DNA of 64,000 bases from Thermoguttaceae bacterium (lineage in GTDB: Bacteria > Planctomycetota > Planctomycetia > Pirellulales > Thermoguttaceae). The stretch covers positions 41,833 through 105,832 of the forward strand of contig JAFSMO010000049.1 in the NCBI GenBank assembly GCA_017447865.1. The letters are read 5' to 3'. The notes beneath the pieces are model-generated. The model saw only the letters and a list, made by a program, of their open reading frames with translations. It had not been told where the DNA came from and did no database searches. Position 1 is the stretch's first letter, and every line of letters begins with the position of its first letter. The position numbers and the translations under genes are program-made. Below, piece after piece: positions 1-8,669 of this stretch.

Positions 1-840
1 GAGATCGAGCAGCATCTGGGCGCCGGCGGAGGCGGAAAACTCGCCGAGTGGGCCAAACGCGACGAGCTTTACACCTCGGCGATCGACATCATCGTGAGCG
101 AGGGCCGCGGGTCCATCTCGCTCCTTCAGCGTATGCTCGGGATCGGTTACGGCCGGTCCGCCCGCCTGATCGACTTCATGGAAGAGGACGGGATCGTTGG
201 AGCGTTCAAAGGCTACACCAAACCGCGCGAGGTCCTCCTCAAAAAAGAGGACTGGGAGGCGATGAAGGCCGAGTTCGAAAAGGAGCAGGGAAGCGCGATC
301 CAGGCCGAAATTGACCGCGCCAGAGCCGAAGCCGCCATGAAGGAAATCGAGGCGCGGGAGGCCGAACGAGGTGACGAGGACGAGGAGTTTGAGGAGGAGT
401 GGGACGATTCGGAAGACTCGGAGGAAGAATTCGATGAAGAACTGGATGATTCGGTCGAGGATTTCGACGACGAATCCGAGGATTTTGACGACGAATCGGA
501 TGATTCGGACGAAGATCTTTTCCGGGAAGAATCGGAAGATGAAGGCGAAATTCCACCGTGGGACGGGCCTGAAAAAACGTTTTACCCGCTTCCGTCCCGG
601 CCGGTGGAGCGTTCTCGCGGGAGGAGCCGCCGCCGGATCACGCCGAATTACGAGAAGATTCGGACTCGAAATTCGGAGCAGGATCCGCCTTCGGAGCAGG
701 ACGTGGCTCCTGAACCCGATCCGGAACCGGAGGATTCGGTGAACTCGCCGGAGTCCCGGGACGTTTTGAACCGGATCCAGCCGAACCAGCCGAAGCCATT
801 CCTGCAGGACGGAGAAGACCATTTCCGGGAGATCAAATAA
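1..840 (+). CDS. ftsK: DNA translocase FtsK, C-terminal part (5' truncated by window edge)
   Basis: Only the last 279 codons are present; the frame is open from base 1. The first ~75 residues read as the FtsK gamma domain, the winged helix that recognises chromosomal KOPS sites: a helix with DELYTSAIDIIV, then SISLLQRMLGIGYGRSARLID and MEEDGIVG. FtsK pumps DNA at the division septum and activates XerCD recombination at dif. In known FtsK proteins the gamma domain normally ends the protein. Here about 190 residues follow: a very acidic tract (residues ~120-175, repeats of DDESEDFDDE type) and a Pro/Glu/Arg-rich end. The motor domain lies outside the window. The next gene starts 1 base after the stop, so they may be co-transcribed. 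Confidence 0.88.
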   Translation, partial: EIEQHLGAGGGGKLAEWAKRDELYTSAIDIIVSEGRGSISLLQRMLGIGYGRSARLIDFMEEDGIVGAFKGYTKPREVLLKKEDWEAMKAEFEKEQGSAIQAEIDRARAEAAMKEIEAREAERGDEDEEFEEEWDDSEDSEEEFDEELDDSVEDFDDESEDFDDESDDSDEDLFREESEDEGEIPPWDGPEKTFYPLPSRPVERSRGRSRRRITPNYEKIRTRNSEQDPPSEQDVAPEPDPEPEDSVNSPESRDVLNRIQPNQPKPFLQDGEDHFREIK

Positions 841-841
841 A

Positions 842-1876
842 ATGAAAAACGCGCTTGCTTTGGGAAGTTTATTCCTCGTTTTGGCGGCCGCGCTGCTTCT
901 GGCGGCGGAATCGCGGATCTGCTCCGTCTGCGGGAAGGCCTGCACCGGTGGTTACTACACGCTCGGAGACGAGACTTTTTGCTCGGAAACGTGCCTGGGG
1001 AAGAAATATTCCTGCGCCTCCTGCGGTGTGACGCTCGGCATTGCGCCCAACACGAAATTCAAAATCGTCACGGACGTGAACGAGAAAAAGCTTTATTTCT
1101 GCGAGTCCTGCATGGAGAAACCGGGCTGCAAGTACTGCGGAAGCCGGAAGCAGACCGAGCTGGTCAACGGCGTGCCGCTTTGTGCGACCTGCCGGGAATC
1201 CGTGATCAATAAAACGGAAGAAGCGGTTCCGCTTTTGAAGGAGGCGCAGGATCTGCTCGCGGAAAAGTTCTATTTCCCGAAGAATCCCACGCTCAAAATG
1301 GAGGTCGTTTCGCGTGAAGAATTCGAGCGCAGAACGGCCTCTTCGACGCTTCCCGCAAACGTGGGGGCGGTCCACATCACCCACTCGAGCGTGAAGTCCC
1401 AGTTCAGTCCCGATGAAAAAGTTCTGACGATCGAACTGGAAATGGTGGACTCCGGGATGCTGGTGATCGCCGGCGCCCCGAAAGCCGTGGTTTTTGACTC
1501 GATCGTTCATGAACTGACGCACGATTTCCTGCGCGGAAAGTACTATTTCATTGACGATCCGGTCATTGAGGAAGGCTTCTGCGAAGCGATGGCGGCCATG
1601 TGTTCCCTGCTGCGCGGAAATCCCCAACTGGCCAAAAACCGGTTTACGAGTCAACTGCCGGTTTACGGCGAAGGTTTCCGGAAAATGTACGGAATGCTGC
1701 AGGAAAAAGGGTGGGATGAGACGCTGAGCTTCATCAAATCGCACAGCTTGACCCGAAAGCAGTACATTTCGAAAAATCTTCTCAACTGCATCAATAAAGA
1801 GCAGGCCGAGATCATTAAAAAGAAGCAGGTGATGCCGAAAATCATCTTCGGAAAAGTGCAGGACGCCGCAAAATGA
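842..1876 (+). CDS. Secreted DA1-like zinc metallopeptidase with LIM-like zinc ribbons
   Basis: The 344-residue protein starts with a signal peptide (hydrophobic residues ~5-22). A Cys-rich LIM-like region follows at ~27-120 with repeated CxxC pairs (first at C27/C30), then a peptidase domain with HELTH at ~223-227 and a downstream IEEGFCEAM, the expected third zinc ligand. LIM-type fingers followed by HExxH and EEG is the architecture of DA1 (DA1-like domain), the ubiquitin-activated peptidase of plants; bacterial homologues have no assigned substrate. Export is inferred from the signal peptide, so the target is probably periplasmic or envelope protein. It sits 1 base after ftsK and overlaps the methyltransferase by ATGA, suggesting one transcript. 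Naming the family is inference from motifs. Confidence 0.72.
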   Translation: MKNALALGSLFLVLAAALLLAAESRICSVCGKACTGGYYTLGDETFCSETCLGKKYSCASCGVTLGIAPNTKFKIVTDVNEKKLYFCESCMEKPGCKYCGSRKQTELVNGVPLCATCRESVINKTEEAVPLLKEAQDLLAEKFYFPKNPTLKMEVVSREEFERRTASSTLPANVGAVHITHSSVKSQFSPDEKVLTIELEMVDSGMLVIAGAPKAVVFDSIVHELTHDFLRGKYYFIDDPVIEEGFCEAMAAMCSLLRGNPQLAKNRFTSQLPVYGEGFRKMYGMLQEKGWDETLSFIKSHSLTRKQYISKNLLNCINKEQAEIIKKKQVMPKIIFGKVQDAAK

Positions 1877-3138
1877 AAAACGGATCAGAAACGGACGAGA
1901 GACTGGAATTTTCGTGGCCGGGAAAGCGTGAAGCGCGGGAAGAGGCGCTTCTCCCGCCGACGTCGCGCCTCGTACCGTGCCCGGAGGAAAGTTTCCATTG
2001 GGACGAAACCGAAAATCTTTACTTCGAGGGCGACAATTTGGAGGTCCTGCGCCTTTTGCAGGAAACCCATGCCGGGAAAGTCCGTCTGATCTACATCGAC
2101 CCGCCGTACAATACGGGCCGTGATTTCATCTTTTGCGACCGGTTTCACTCGAACGGGGAAACTCAGGAAAAGGTTTTGCGGAAAACCTCCGGAAAGCCGC
2201 TCCACGGGCCGTGGTGCTCCATGATGCTCCCCCGGCTGATCCTTGCGCGGAATCTTCTGGCGGAGGACGGCGCGATCTGCATTTCCATCGACGATCATGA
2301 GGCGGCGTATTTGCGGCTCCTCTGCGATGAAGTTTTCGGCCCGGAAAATTTTGTCGCCCAGCTCGTCTGGCAGACGAAACGGGAGGCGAAGGGGATCCCG
2401 CCGAAACTCATGTGCGTGCCGAATCACGAGTATATTCTGGTGTACGCCCGGACGCAAAATTTCCGCTTTCTCGGCGACCCGCGAAACGTTCAGGACGGTT
2501 TTTCCAACCCCGACGGGGACCCGCGCGGCCCGTGGAAACGCCAGTACTTGCAACGCTTCGGCCAGGGGTTTCGGGTCCGGAGCATCACGAATCCCGAGAA
2601 CGGGATGGTCTTTTCGTTCGAGACGCCGTACACCGAGGAGAAAATGGCGCAGTGGGTGAAGGAGGGGCGGATCATTTTCCCGACTTCCCGCGATAAATTC
2701 CCGGCCCGGAAGGAGTTTTTCGGCGAGTACGCCAATCCGTTCAAGCCGATCGTGACGTCGCTGGGGCTTTTCAGCACGAAAGTCGGGAGTGAGGAACTGA
2801 AACGCCTTTTCGGGAACGTGAAGGTTTTCGACTACGCGAAGCCGCTCGATCTGCTCGTCACGCTCTTCCGGCGGACGATTCGCGAGGGGATCATTCTGGA
2901 CTTTTTCTCCGGCTCCGCGACGACCGGGCACGCCGTGATGAAACTCAACGCGGAGGATGACGGCCGGCGGAAATTCATCCTCGTGCAGTGCGCGGAACCC
3001 TGCGGCGAGAAAACGCACGCGGCCCAGGCCGGCTTCGCGCACATCAGCGAGATCGGAAAAGAGCGTCTCCGCCGCGCGGCCATGCAGTTTGGAACGCTCG
3101 GGATCGACTCCGGCTTCCGGGTTTTTAAGACGGAATGA
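1873..3138 (+). CDS. Site-specific adenine DNA methyltransferase, type III Mod-like, orphan and short
   Basis: The protein has 421 residues. Motif IV DPPYNTG lies at ~76-82 and the SAM-binding motif I DFFSGSATTGH at ~343-353. This order (IV before I) is that of beta-class N6-adenine methyltransferases, and both motifs match type III Mod subunits. EcoP-type Mod proteins are usually 550-650 residues and carry on after a GFRVFK-type motif; this protein stops just after GFRVFKTE. No res gene follows; the next 330 bp is repeat DNA and then a convergent gene. It is therefore either an orphan regulatory methyltransferase or a relic whose C-terminus and partner were lost. The start overlaps the upstream stop (ATGA), indicating translational coupling. 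Confidence 0.8.
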   Translation: MKNGSETDERLEFSWPGKREAREEALLPPTSRLVPCPEESFHWDETENLYFEGDNLEVLRLLQETHAGKVRLIYIDPPYNTGRDFIFCDRFHSNGETQEKVLRKTSGKPLHGPWCSMMLPRLILARNLLAEDGAICISIDDHEAAYLRLLCDEVFGPENFVAQLVWQTKREAKGIPPKLMCVPNHEYILVYARTQNFRFLGDPRNVQDGFSNPDGDPRGPWKRQYLQRFGQGFRVRSITNPENGMVFSFETPYTEEKMAQWVKEGRIIFPTSRDKFPARKEFFGEYANPFKPIVTSLGLFSTKVGSEELKRLFGNVKVFDYAKPLDLLVTLFRRTIREGIILDFFSGSATTGHAVMKLNAEDDGRRKFILVQCAEPCGEKTHAAQAGFAHISEIGKERLRRAAMQFGTLGIDSGFRVFKTE

Positions 3139-3472
3139 TTCTTTCGTCCATTCCTGAAGCGCCCAATCCGGTCAAGAGTTTACCCCAAAAAGGCCCCGCG
3201 GATTAGGCGGATTAAGCGGATCGAGGCGGATTTTTAAATTAAAAAGGCCCCCCTGAATGGGGGGCTGCCGTGCGACGCGAGGCTGGGGGGTTCGGAACAA
3301 AGGACGGACTTTCGGCAGTTCCGGAACCCCTCTGGCCCTGCGGGTCACCTCCCCTTTCAGGGGAGGCTTCCTCATCATCCGCCTCGATCCGCTTAATCCG
3401 CTTGATCCGCGGGGCCTTTTTTGCTCTGCGATTTCTTGCGGGTTTGGGGTTCAAGCGGGATTTTTCGCCGTT
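3139..3472. repeat. Intergenic nested palindromic repeat between convergent genes
   Basis: Outer arms at 3187-3231 and 3372-3423 are complementary and built from short GGATTA/GGCGGAT-type units after AAAAAGGCCCCGCGG. Inside lies a second set of palindromes: a C-run/G-run hairpin at ~3245-3262, a GGGGGGTTCGGAA segment near 3285 pairing with TTCCGGAACCCC near 3318, and a CTCCCCTTTCAGGGGAG hairpin near 3349-3366. The outer arms are the same family as the elements at 8670-9074 and 16941-17357 but the interior is unrelated. No ORF is convincing. As it separates convergent genes and ends in T-runs, it may also act as a bidirectional terminator (inference). Confidence 0.8.
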
Positions 3473-4429
3473 TTAGTATTCGTCGCGGGGGAGGATCCCA
3501 AGGTACTCGCCCTGCGCCGAGATCAGCACCGCAAACGGAACGTCGGCGGTGAGCATCCGCCCCATCGCCTCCGGGTACGAGACCGAGGTCGGGATTTCCA
3601 GGAGCTTCCGGAACGGGACCGGCTCGTTCTCCGCGCTCAAAAGCAAATCGCTGAAGAAGTAAAAACCGATCGGCCGGTTCTTTTTCCCGGCGACCGTCGG
3701 GTTCTGGGTCAGGATCCAGTCCGAATTCGTCTTTCGGGCCTTCTGGATCATCTCCGCGCGGGTCATTTTCTCGCTGACCGTTGGAAACTGCTTCAGCGAA
3801 ACCATGCGCGTTTCCAGCGCCACGGAGCGGTACTTGAAGATTTTTTCGGCGATCGCGTGCTGGGACTTCTGCAGGATCCCGACGCTTTTCCCCTCACCGA
3901 GCAGAAGCTGAAGCTCCGAATCGGTCATTTGCAGGGCGTACGTTCGTGAGGACTCGCCCAAAAGCCACGCCAGAAGGCGGTTCAGCCCGCTCAAAAGAAG
4001 GCTCACCGGCATGAAAAGAGGAACGAGCACGCCGTAAACCGGCATCACCTGGCGCATCAGGCGCGTCGGGGCCTGGAGGAAAACGCTTTTCGGAAGGAGC
4101 TCCCCGTAGATGAAGACGAAGGGGGACGCCACGACCGTCGAGAGGAGCGCCGCCGACGAGTCCGGGAAAAAGTACTGAAAAAGAAGCACGGACCCCAGCG
4201 AGACGCCGTAGTTCGCGAGATTGTTCCCCAGCAGAACGGTCGAAATGAAAACCGGCGGGTGGTTCGTCAGCCAAAGGAGAAAACGGGAGCGCCAGCAGCC
4301 CAGCAGCGAATCCAAAACCAGCTTGGCGCGTGAAACCCGGTAGTACCCGATCTCCGTGCCGCTGAAAAAGAAGCTGGCGGCCATTCCAACCACGAAAATG
4401 AAAGCGGCGATGAAAAGGGAGTCGAACAT
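3473..4429 (-). CDS. CNNM/HlyC-CorC family membrane protein (DUF21 plus CBS-like region)
   Basis: About 318 residues. The N-terminal half has several hydrophobic helices and reads as the CNNM (DUF21) transmembrane domain: FFSGTEIGYYRVSRAKL, LLGNNLANYGVSLGS and YGELLPKSVFLQAP are characteristic. The C-terminal half is a divergent CBS-pair-like region ending at a predicted boundary LGILPRDEY. Family members are implicated in Mg2+/Co2+ efflux or haemolysin-like functions. I place the start at 4429 (MFDSLF), because the longer reading frame upstream (to 4615) is entirely encoded by a dispersed repeat at 4435-4625. The gene is convergent to the methyltransferase. Confidence 0.8.
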   Translation of the reverse strand: MFDSLFIAAFIFVVGMAASFFFSGTEIGYYRVSRAKLVLDSLLGCWRSRFLLWLTNHPPVFISTVLLGNNLANYGVSLGSVLLFQYFFPDSSAALLSTVVASPFVFIYGELLPKSVFLQAPTRLMRQVMPVYGVLVPLFMPVSLLLSGLNRLLAWLLGESSRTYALQMTDSELQLLLGEGKSVGILQKSQHAIAEKIFKYRSVALETRMVSLKQFPTVSEKMTRAEMIQKARKTNSDWILTQNPTVAGKKNRPIGFYFFSDLLLSAENEPVPFRKLLEIPTSVSYPEAMGRMLTADVPFAVLISAQGEYLGILPRDEY

Positions 4430-4434
4430 GATTT

Positions 4435-4625
4435 GCAGTGCGGCAATACAGAAGCCGAAGGCTTCCTTTGCCGCTTTCACTTTAGCGGTCGAAAGGCGTG
4501 GCGATGAAAAGGGATTTTTCTCGTGGAGAAAATCCAGCGTACTTCCGCGGCAAACGCTTCTTCGAGGCGGTATTGCCGCAAGGGAAAGCGGTGAATGCGC
4601 TGCGCGCTGTATCACCGCACTCCGA
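4435..4625. repeat. 190-bp three-hairpin dispersed repeat, copy 1
   Basis: Inverted copy of the element at 39322-39510. Read on the minus strand it contains three consecutive palindromes: GCGGTGATACAGCGC...GCATTCACCGC, GCGGCAATACCGCC...TTTGCCGC and GCGGCAAAGGAAGCC...GTATTGCCGC. The ends carry GGAGTGCGG / CCGCACT-type arms. It fills the space between the CNNM gene start and the lactonase stop. Confidence 0.88.
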
Positions 4626-4627
4626 AA

Positions 4628-5812
4628 TTAATAAGCGATGCACGTGCACCACGCGATCTGGGTCGTTCCGGTCAGGGTCAGCTTTCCGGTCGCCTGGTCC
4701 ACACGGTAAACGTTCACGTTATGCGTCTTTTTGTTGCACGCGATGAAAATCGTTCCGGTCGGGTCCAGACCGGCAAAACGCGGGAACTCGCCGCCGGAGG
4801 GGACGTACTGGACGGGATTCAGCACCACGCCCGCCTGCATTTTCTCACCATTGATCGGCTCGGAGTCCAGCGCGAAGACCGTGATGAGATTCGCGCCGCG
4901 GTTCGTGACGTACAGGAACCGGCCGTCCTTGGAAATGTCGATTGCCGCCGCCTTATTATCGCCGCGGAAGCCCTGCGGGAGCGTTGGAGCCGATTCGACG
5001 AGCGTCAGCGCGCCCGTTTCCTCGTCGTAGGCGAAAGCGTCCAGCGTGCAGGAAAGCTCGTTCAGGACGTACACGTACTTCCCGTTCGGGGCGAAAGCCA
5101 AGTGGCGCGGCCCGGCGCCCGACGCGCTGTGCGTCACGGGGTAGTCCGCGTTCGGCTTCCAGACTTTTTCGGCTTCGTCGTAGAAGAAACTGAAAATCTG
5201 ATCGCCGCCCAGGTCGCAGCAGAGCGAGAATTTCCCGTTCGGGTCGGCCTTCACGAAGTGGGCGTAGGACTGACGCTGGCGCGCTTTGTTCGGGCCTTTC
5301 CCTTCGAGCTGGAAGTCGGCGTTCATTTTGCCGAGCGACCCGTCCGGGTTCAGCTCGATGAACGCGCACTGGCCGCTGCAGTAGTTCGCGACGCAGGCGA
5401 AATTCCCGCTCGGGTGGATCGTGATGTGCGTGCCGCACGTGCCGCCGGAGTTTGCCGTGTTGATGCGGGTCAGCGAGCCGTCGGCTTCTTTCTTGAACGC
5501 GATGACGAGCGATTCTTTGCTGGAGCCGTCTTCATTTCCCGCCACGGTGTAGTAAACGTCGAGCGTCGGGTGCTTCGTGACCCAGGACGGACTCTTGGCT
5601 TTGGCGGCCAGCCCGCAGTTGGTGAGCGTCCCGGTGGTCCGGTTCAGCTCCATGCGGTAGATCCCCTCACTCGGCGGAATGTTTTCGTCGCCGGTGGGAC
5701 TCGCAAGCGTTCCGGCGTACACGGTCACGACGTCGTCCGCCCGCACGAACGCGGAAAGAACGACCAGAAAAGTCAAAGCGAAAAAGGAAGTTAAAAGTTT
5801 GGAGTGGGTCAT
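4628..5812 (-). CDS. Secreted lactonase-family beta-propeller protein (Pgl/YbhE type)
   Basis: The protein has 394 residues: a signal peptide (~1-25, ending near VRADD) and then a seven-bladed-propeller type lactonase domain. Recognisable blade motifs are KSPSWVTKHPTLDVYYTV, GTHITIHPSGNFACVANY, GPRHLAFAPNGKYVYVLNE and DISKDGRFLYVTNRG, all typical of the 6-phosphogluconolactonase (YbhE/Pgl) and muconate lactonising-type propellers. Cytoplasmic Pgl hydrolyses 6-phosphogluconolactone; with a signal peptide this copy more likely acts on a sugar lactone outside the cytoplasm (inference). It lies 86 bp downstream of the Tat-exported protein on the same strand and may share its promoter. Confidence 0.85.
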   Translation of the reverse strand: MTHSKLLTSFFALTFLVVLSAFVRADDVVTVYAGTLASPTGDENIPPSEGIYRMELNRTTGTLTNCGLAAKAKSPSWVTKHPTLDVYYTVAGNEDGSSKESLVIAFKKEADGSLTRINTANSGGTCGTHITIHPSGNFACVANYCSGQCAFIELNPDGSLGKMNADFQLEGKGPNKARQRQSYAHFVKADPNGKFSLCCDLGGDQIFSFFYDEAEKVWKPNADYPVTHSASGAGPRHLAFAPNGKYVYVLNELSCTLDAFAYDEETGALTLVESAPTLPQGFRGDNKAAAIDISKDGRFLYVTNRGANLITVFALDSEPINGEKMQAGVVLNPVQYVPSGGEFPRFAGLDPTGTIFIACNKKTHNVNVYRVDQATGKLTLTGTTQIAWCTCIAY

Positions 5813-5898
5813 TTGTGCCTCGAAAAATGGGGGGTTAATGGGATTTTGATTTTTGATCCGGATCGGCTTCTGGGGGCCGTTTCAGCCTCAGCCTGGTT

Positions 5899-8496
5899 TT
5901 AGCGCCGGTGAGATTTTTCGGGATCATACGGAGCCGGAAGATTGAAAGCCACCTCGGCGGTCAATTTCGCATCGACGCTGGCCGTTGCGCGGAGCCAGTA
6001 CGACTGGAAGGCGCGGGGGAATGCAAACGTTGCGGCCTGGTCGGGGCCGAACGTCAGCGTGCGGTAAACGCTCCAGACGCCGGTGCCGGTCAGGTCGGTT
6101 TCGAGCGTCACGGCGACGGGGAAGTCGGAGTGATTCCTGAATCTCACCACTTTGTCGTCGAATCCGGTCAGGAGGAACGGGAGGGACGGCTCGGAGGCTT
6201 TCACGTCCGTTTCCTTCCAGAGGAATCCGCGGCCGGCGGGTTTTCCAAACGTCCACAAATCGTCGATCGCCCCGGCCCAGACCGCCGCTTTGCCGTCTTC
6301 GGAAACGATCAGGTGCGGGTTTCGCTCGTCTTTCGGGAGCGCCGCCGCTTTCGGGTCGATCCCGCCCAAAACCATCAGGCCGCGGTACGAGGCGTAGTCC
6401 GTGATGAACTTCCCGTCACGCGCCACGGGCCGGATCTTGGGGAGTCCGCCCGCGTTGGCCGCCGGCAGCTCGTAGAACATTCCGGCGCAGTGGAAAAGGT
6501 CGCGCTCGGTCGCCGCCTCACGGTCGATCCGCATCGGGAGGACCTGCGGCTTCACCAGCTCATCGCACGCCACCGGGAGGCGGAATTCCTGCCCCTCGTA
6601 CGTGCAGACGACGCTCAGATCATCCACGCGGAAAACGTTTTCCGGGAGTTCCGGGACCGCGACTTTTTCGAGGATCCGCTCGATCGTCCCTTTTTCGCCG
6701 CCGCCGTAGTCTTTGGTCACGCGGACCAACTCGCTGTTCCCGGTCAGTTCGTAGTAGTGGTCCTCCTCCTTCTGGCCGTTCTGGACGGTGCTCGCCACGA
6801 CGGCCAGGCGCTGATTATCGGACCGGACCCAGAACGTGGCGCCCAGAACGTCCTGCGCACCGGGTTCCGCCAGACCGTCAAAACGCGCGTCAAGCGGTCC
6901 ATTCGGCCGGTCGTCGTTTTGGGCGTACTGGAACATCACGGTGCCGGTCGGGAGGTCGGAATCGACGGTCACGCGGATCCACTCGCCGGGCGCGTCCGCC
7001 GGGAATTCGACCCACTCGGAGCTTTCGACCGGGACGGTCTGGAACTCTTTCCACGTTCCGTCGCCCGCCTCGTCGATCTCGAAGCGGAAATTCACGGTTT
7101 TTCCCGCGTCATGCTTCAGATGAACGCCGCGAAGGTCCCAGCCGCCGAAGAGGAACGCCTCGCTCGGGACCCCGGCTTTGACCGGTTCGTTGAACCAGAG
7201 CGCTCCGCGGCCGATCGGCCGGCCCAGTTCCGAATCGAGTTTGGCCGGGTCGAGGAACCAGAGGTTGGAGTTGGACTGGCCGGGCTCGTTGAGTGGGCCT
7301 TTGAACGGGCTTTTGTTGAGGAACTCGCTCTTTGCCGTGTCGTCGCAGCCGCAGACGATTTTGCCGCGCCAGAAGCAGAAGTCGCCGATCACTTTCAGGT
7401 ACGCGGCACGGGGGCGGATCCCGAAGGCTTTCTTCGCGCAGAAATCGGCCGGGAAGTGCCAGAACTGGCCGTGCATCGTCATGAGGAAATCGTCGGGGTC
7501 GCCCACTTCGCGGATGCGCGGCCACTCCGTATTCCAGCCGTGCGCGCCGTCGTAGCAGTGAGACGTTTTGGGGAGGCGGTACTTGAACCACTTCCCGCCG
7601 TCCAGGACCATCAGGATGAGCGAGCGGAAATCCCACCCGATCGACCAGAGCGTCTCGCGGCCTTTTTTCTCGTCGAAGCCGAAAATGCCGCCAGGGCCGG
7701 TCACTTCGGTGAACTGGTTGCGCAGAACGACCTCCCAGTTTTCGCTCTTTCCGTCCCACTGGCCGAGGGCGCCGGAGGGGATTTCGGGACGGCGAAGGGC
7801 TTCGGAGGAACGCTCCCCGTTATTCGCGTACACGTAGCGGCCCTGGGCGGAGTAAAACCCTTTTCCGTGGTAGCCCGGCAGAATGTCGCGGTACGTCGCG
7901 TCCGGTTTGTTCGAGTCGCAGAAAAACTGCTTCACCTCGAGCGTTTTCACGTCGATCTCGTAGAAGCCCTCCTCCATCGTCATGCAGGCGATTTTATTGG
8001 CCGGGTCGGTCAGGTGCCGGGCGTTTCCCGTGTGCCGGCCGGGCATTTTCTGGTAGTCGATCACCCGGACGTTTCCCTGCGCGTCGATCACGTACGGGCC
8101 GATGAAGAGCTGATTCGATTCTTTGTGGATCATCCGGTTCGCGGGCGTGCCGCCGATTGATTCCGGCCGGTTAATTTTGTTCAGATTTTCGTCCAGCTCG
8201 TAAAGCCGGTCGGTGGACCCCGCCGGGGCGTGCGGAGCGTACGTCACAAACCAGAGCTTCCCGGCCCACGGCACGACCGCGCCGGTTCCGCACTCGCCCT
8301 CACGGTTGAAATTGGCCAGATGCGGGTAAATACCACTGAAGGACGGGTAATCGATCCCCGCCGTGGGGGCGGCTTCCTCGCCGTTGGCCGCGTGCATCGG
8401 AAGAACGAGCAGGATCAGGGAACTGGCGGAGGCTTTACAGAAATCGCGCCGGGTCAAAACGACGGGCGAGGCTTTTAAATCTTTGGAATCTTTCAT
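5899..8496 (-). CDS. Tat-exported protein of unknown function
   Basis: The 865-residue protein begins with a twin-arginine signal (TRRDFCKASA, R16-R17) followed by the hydrophobic stretch SLILLVLPM. The body contains repeated segments resembling propeller blades (LYELDENLNKINRPESIGG, YEIDVKTLEVKQFFCD, VYANNGERSSEA) in the first half and a beta-rich region from ~430 on. I do not recognise a catalytic signature. Similar Tat-exported sensor-like propeller proteins occur in planctomycetes beside sugar-degradation genes, which fits the lactonase just downstream, but that link is inference. A consensus-like promoter is present at 8551-8579. Confidence 0.72.
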   Translation of the reverse strand: MKDSKDLKASPVVLTRRDFCKASASSLILLVLPMHAANGEEAAPTAGIDYPSFSGIYPHLANFNREGECGTGAVVPWAGKLWFVTYAPHAPAGSTDRLYELDENLNKINRPESIGGTPANRMIHKESNQLFIGPYVIDAQGNVRVIDYQKMPGRHTGNARHLTDPANKIACMTMEEGFYEIDVKTLEVKQFFCDSNKPDATYRDILPGYHGKGFYSAQGRYVYANNGERSSEALRRPEIPSGALGQWDGKSENWEVVLRNQFTEVTGPGGIFGFDEKKGRETLWSIGWDFRSLILMVLDGGKWFKYRLPKTSHCYDGAHGWNTEWPRIREVGDPDDFLMTMHGQFWHFPADFCAKKAFGIRPRAAYLKVIGDFCFWRGKIVCGCDDTAKSEFLNKSPFKGPLNEPGQSNSNLWFLDPAKLDSELGRPIGRGALWFNEPVKAGVPSEAFLFGGWDLRGVHLKHDAGKTVNFRFEIDEAGDGTWKEFQTVPVESSEWVEFPADAPGEWIRVTVDSDLPTGTVMFQYAQNDDRPNGPLDARFDGLAEPGAQDVLGATFWVRSDNQRLAVVASTVQNGQKEEDHYYELTGNSELVRVTKDYGGGEKGTIERILEKVAVPELPENVFRVDDLSVVCTYEGQEFRLPVACDELVKPQVLPMRIDREAATERDLFHCAGMFYELPAANAGGLPKIRPVARDGKFITDYASYRGLMVLGGIDPKAAALPKDERNPHLIVSEDGKAAVWAGAIDDLWTFGKPAGRGFLWKETDVKASEPSLPFLLTGFDDKVVRFRNHSDFPVAVTLETDLTGTGVWSVYRTLTFGPDQAATFAFPRAFQSYWLRATASVDAKLTAEVAFNLPAPYDPEKSHRR

Positions 8497-8550
8497 CGGA
8501 AGGGTCCTTTTTAAAGGCGAAACTAAACGCGAAACGCATGAATCCCTTCC

Positions 8551-8579
8551 ATTTTAAACAAGACCCCGGCTTTTGTCAA
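8551..8579 (-). promoter_or_regulatory. Sigma70-type promoter for the Tat-exported protein gene
   Basis: On the minus strand TTGACA (8574-8579), a 17-nt spacer and TAAAAT (8551-8556), about 55 bp upstream of the start at 8496. Confidence 0.72.
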
Positions 8580-8669
8580 GGCGGGCCGACTGACGAACCG
8601 GGCAAAATTTCAGGAAACCAGAAAAGAAAAAAATCCAAATCCAGCGCACGCGAGAATCGGCCTCTTCGA

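Noticed and set aside
5908..8160. 750-codon plus-strand open frame opposite the Tat-exported protein
   Set aside because: Shadow of the real minus-strand gene: high Arg/Val/Asp composition, no family-like motif, and the opposite strand has a Tat signal and a promoter.
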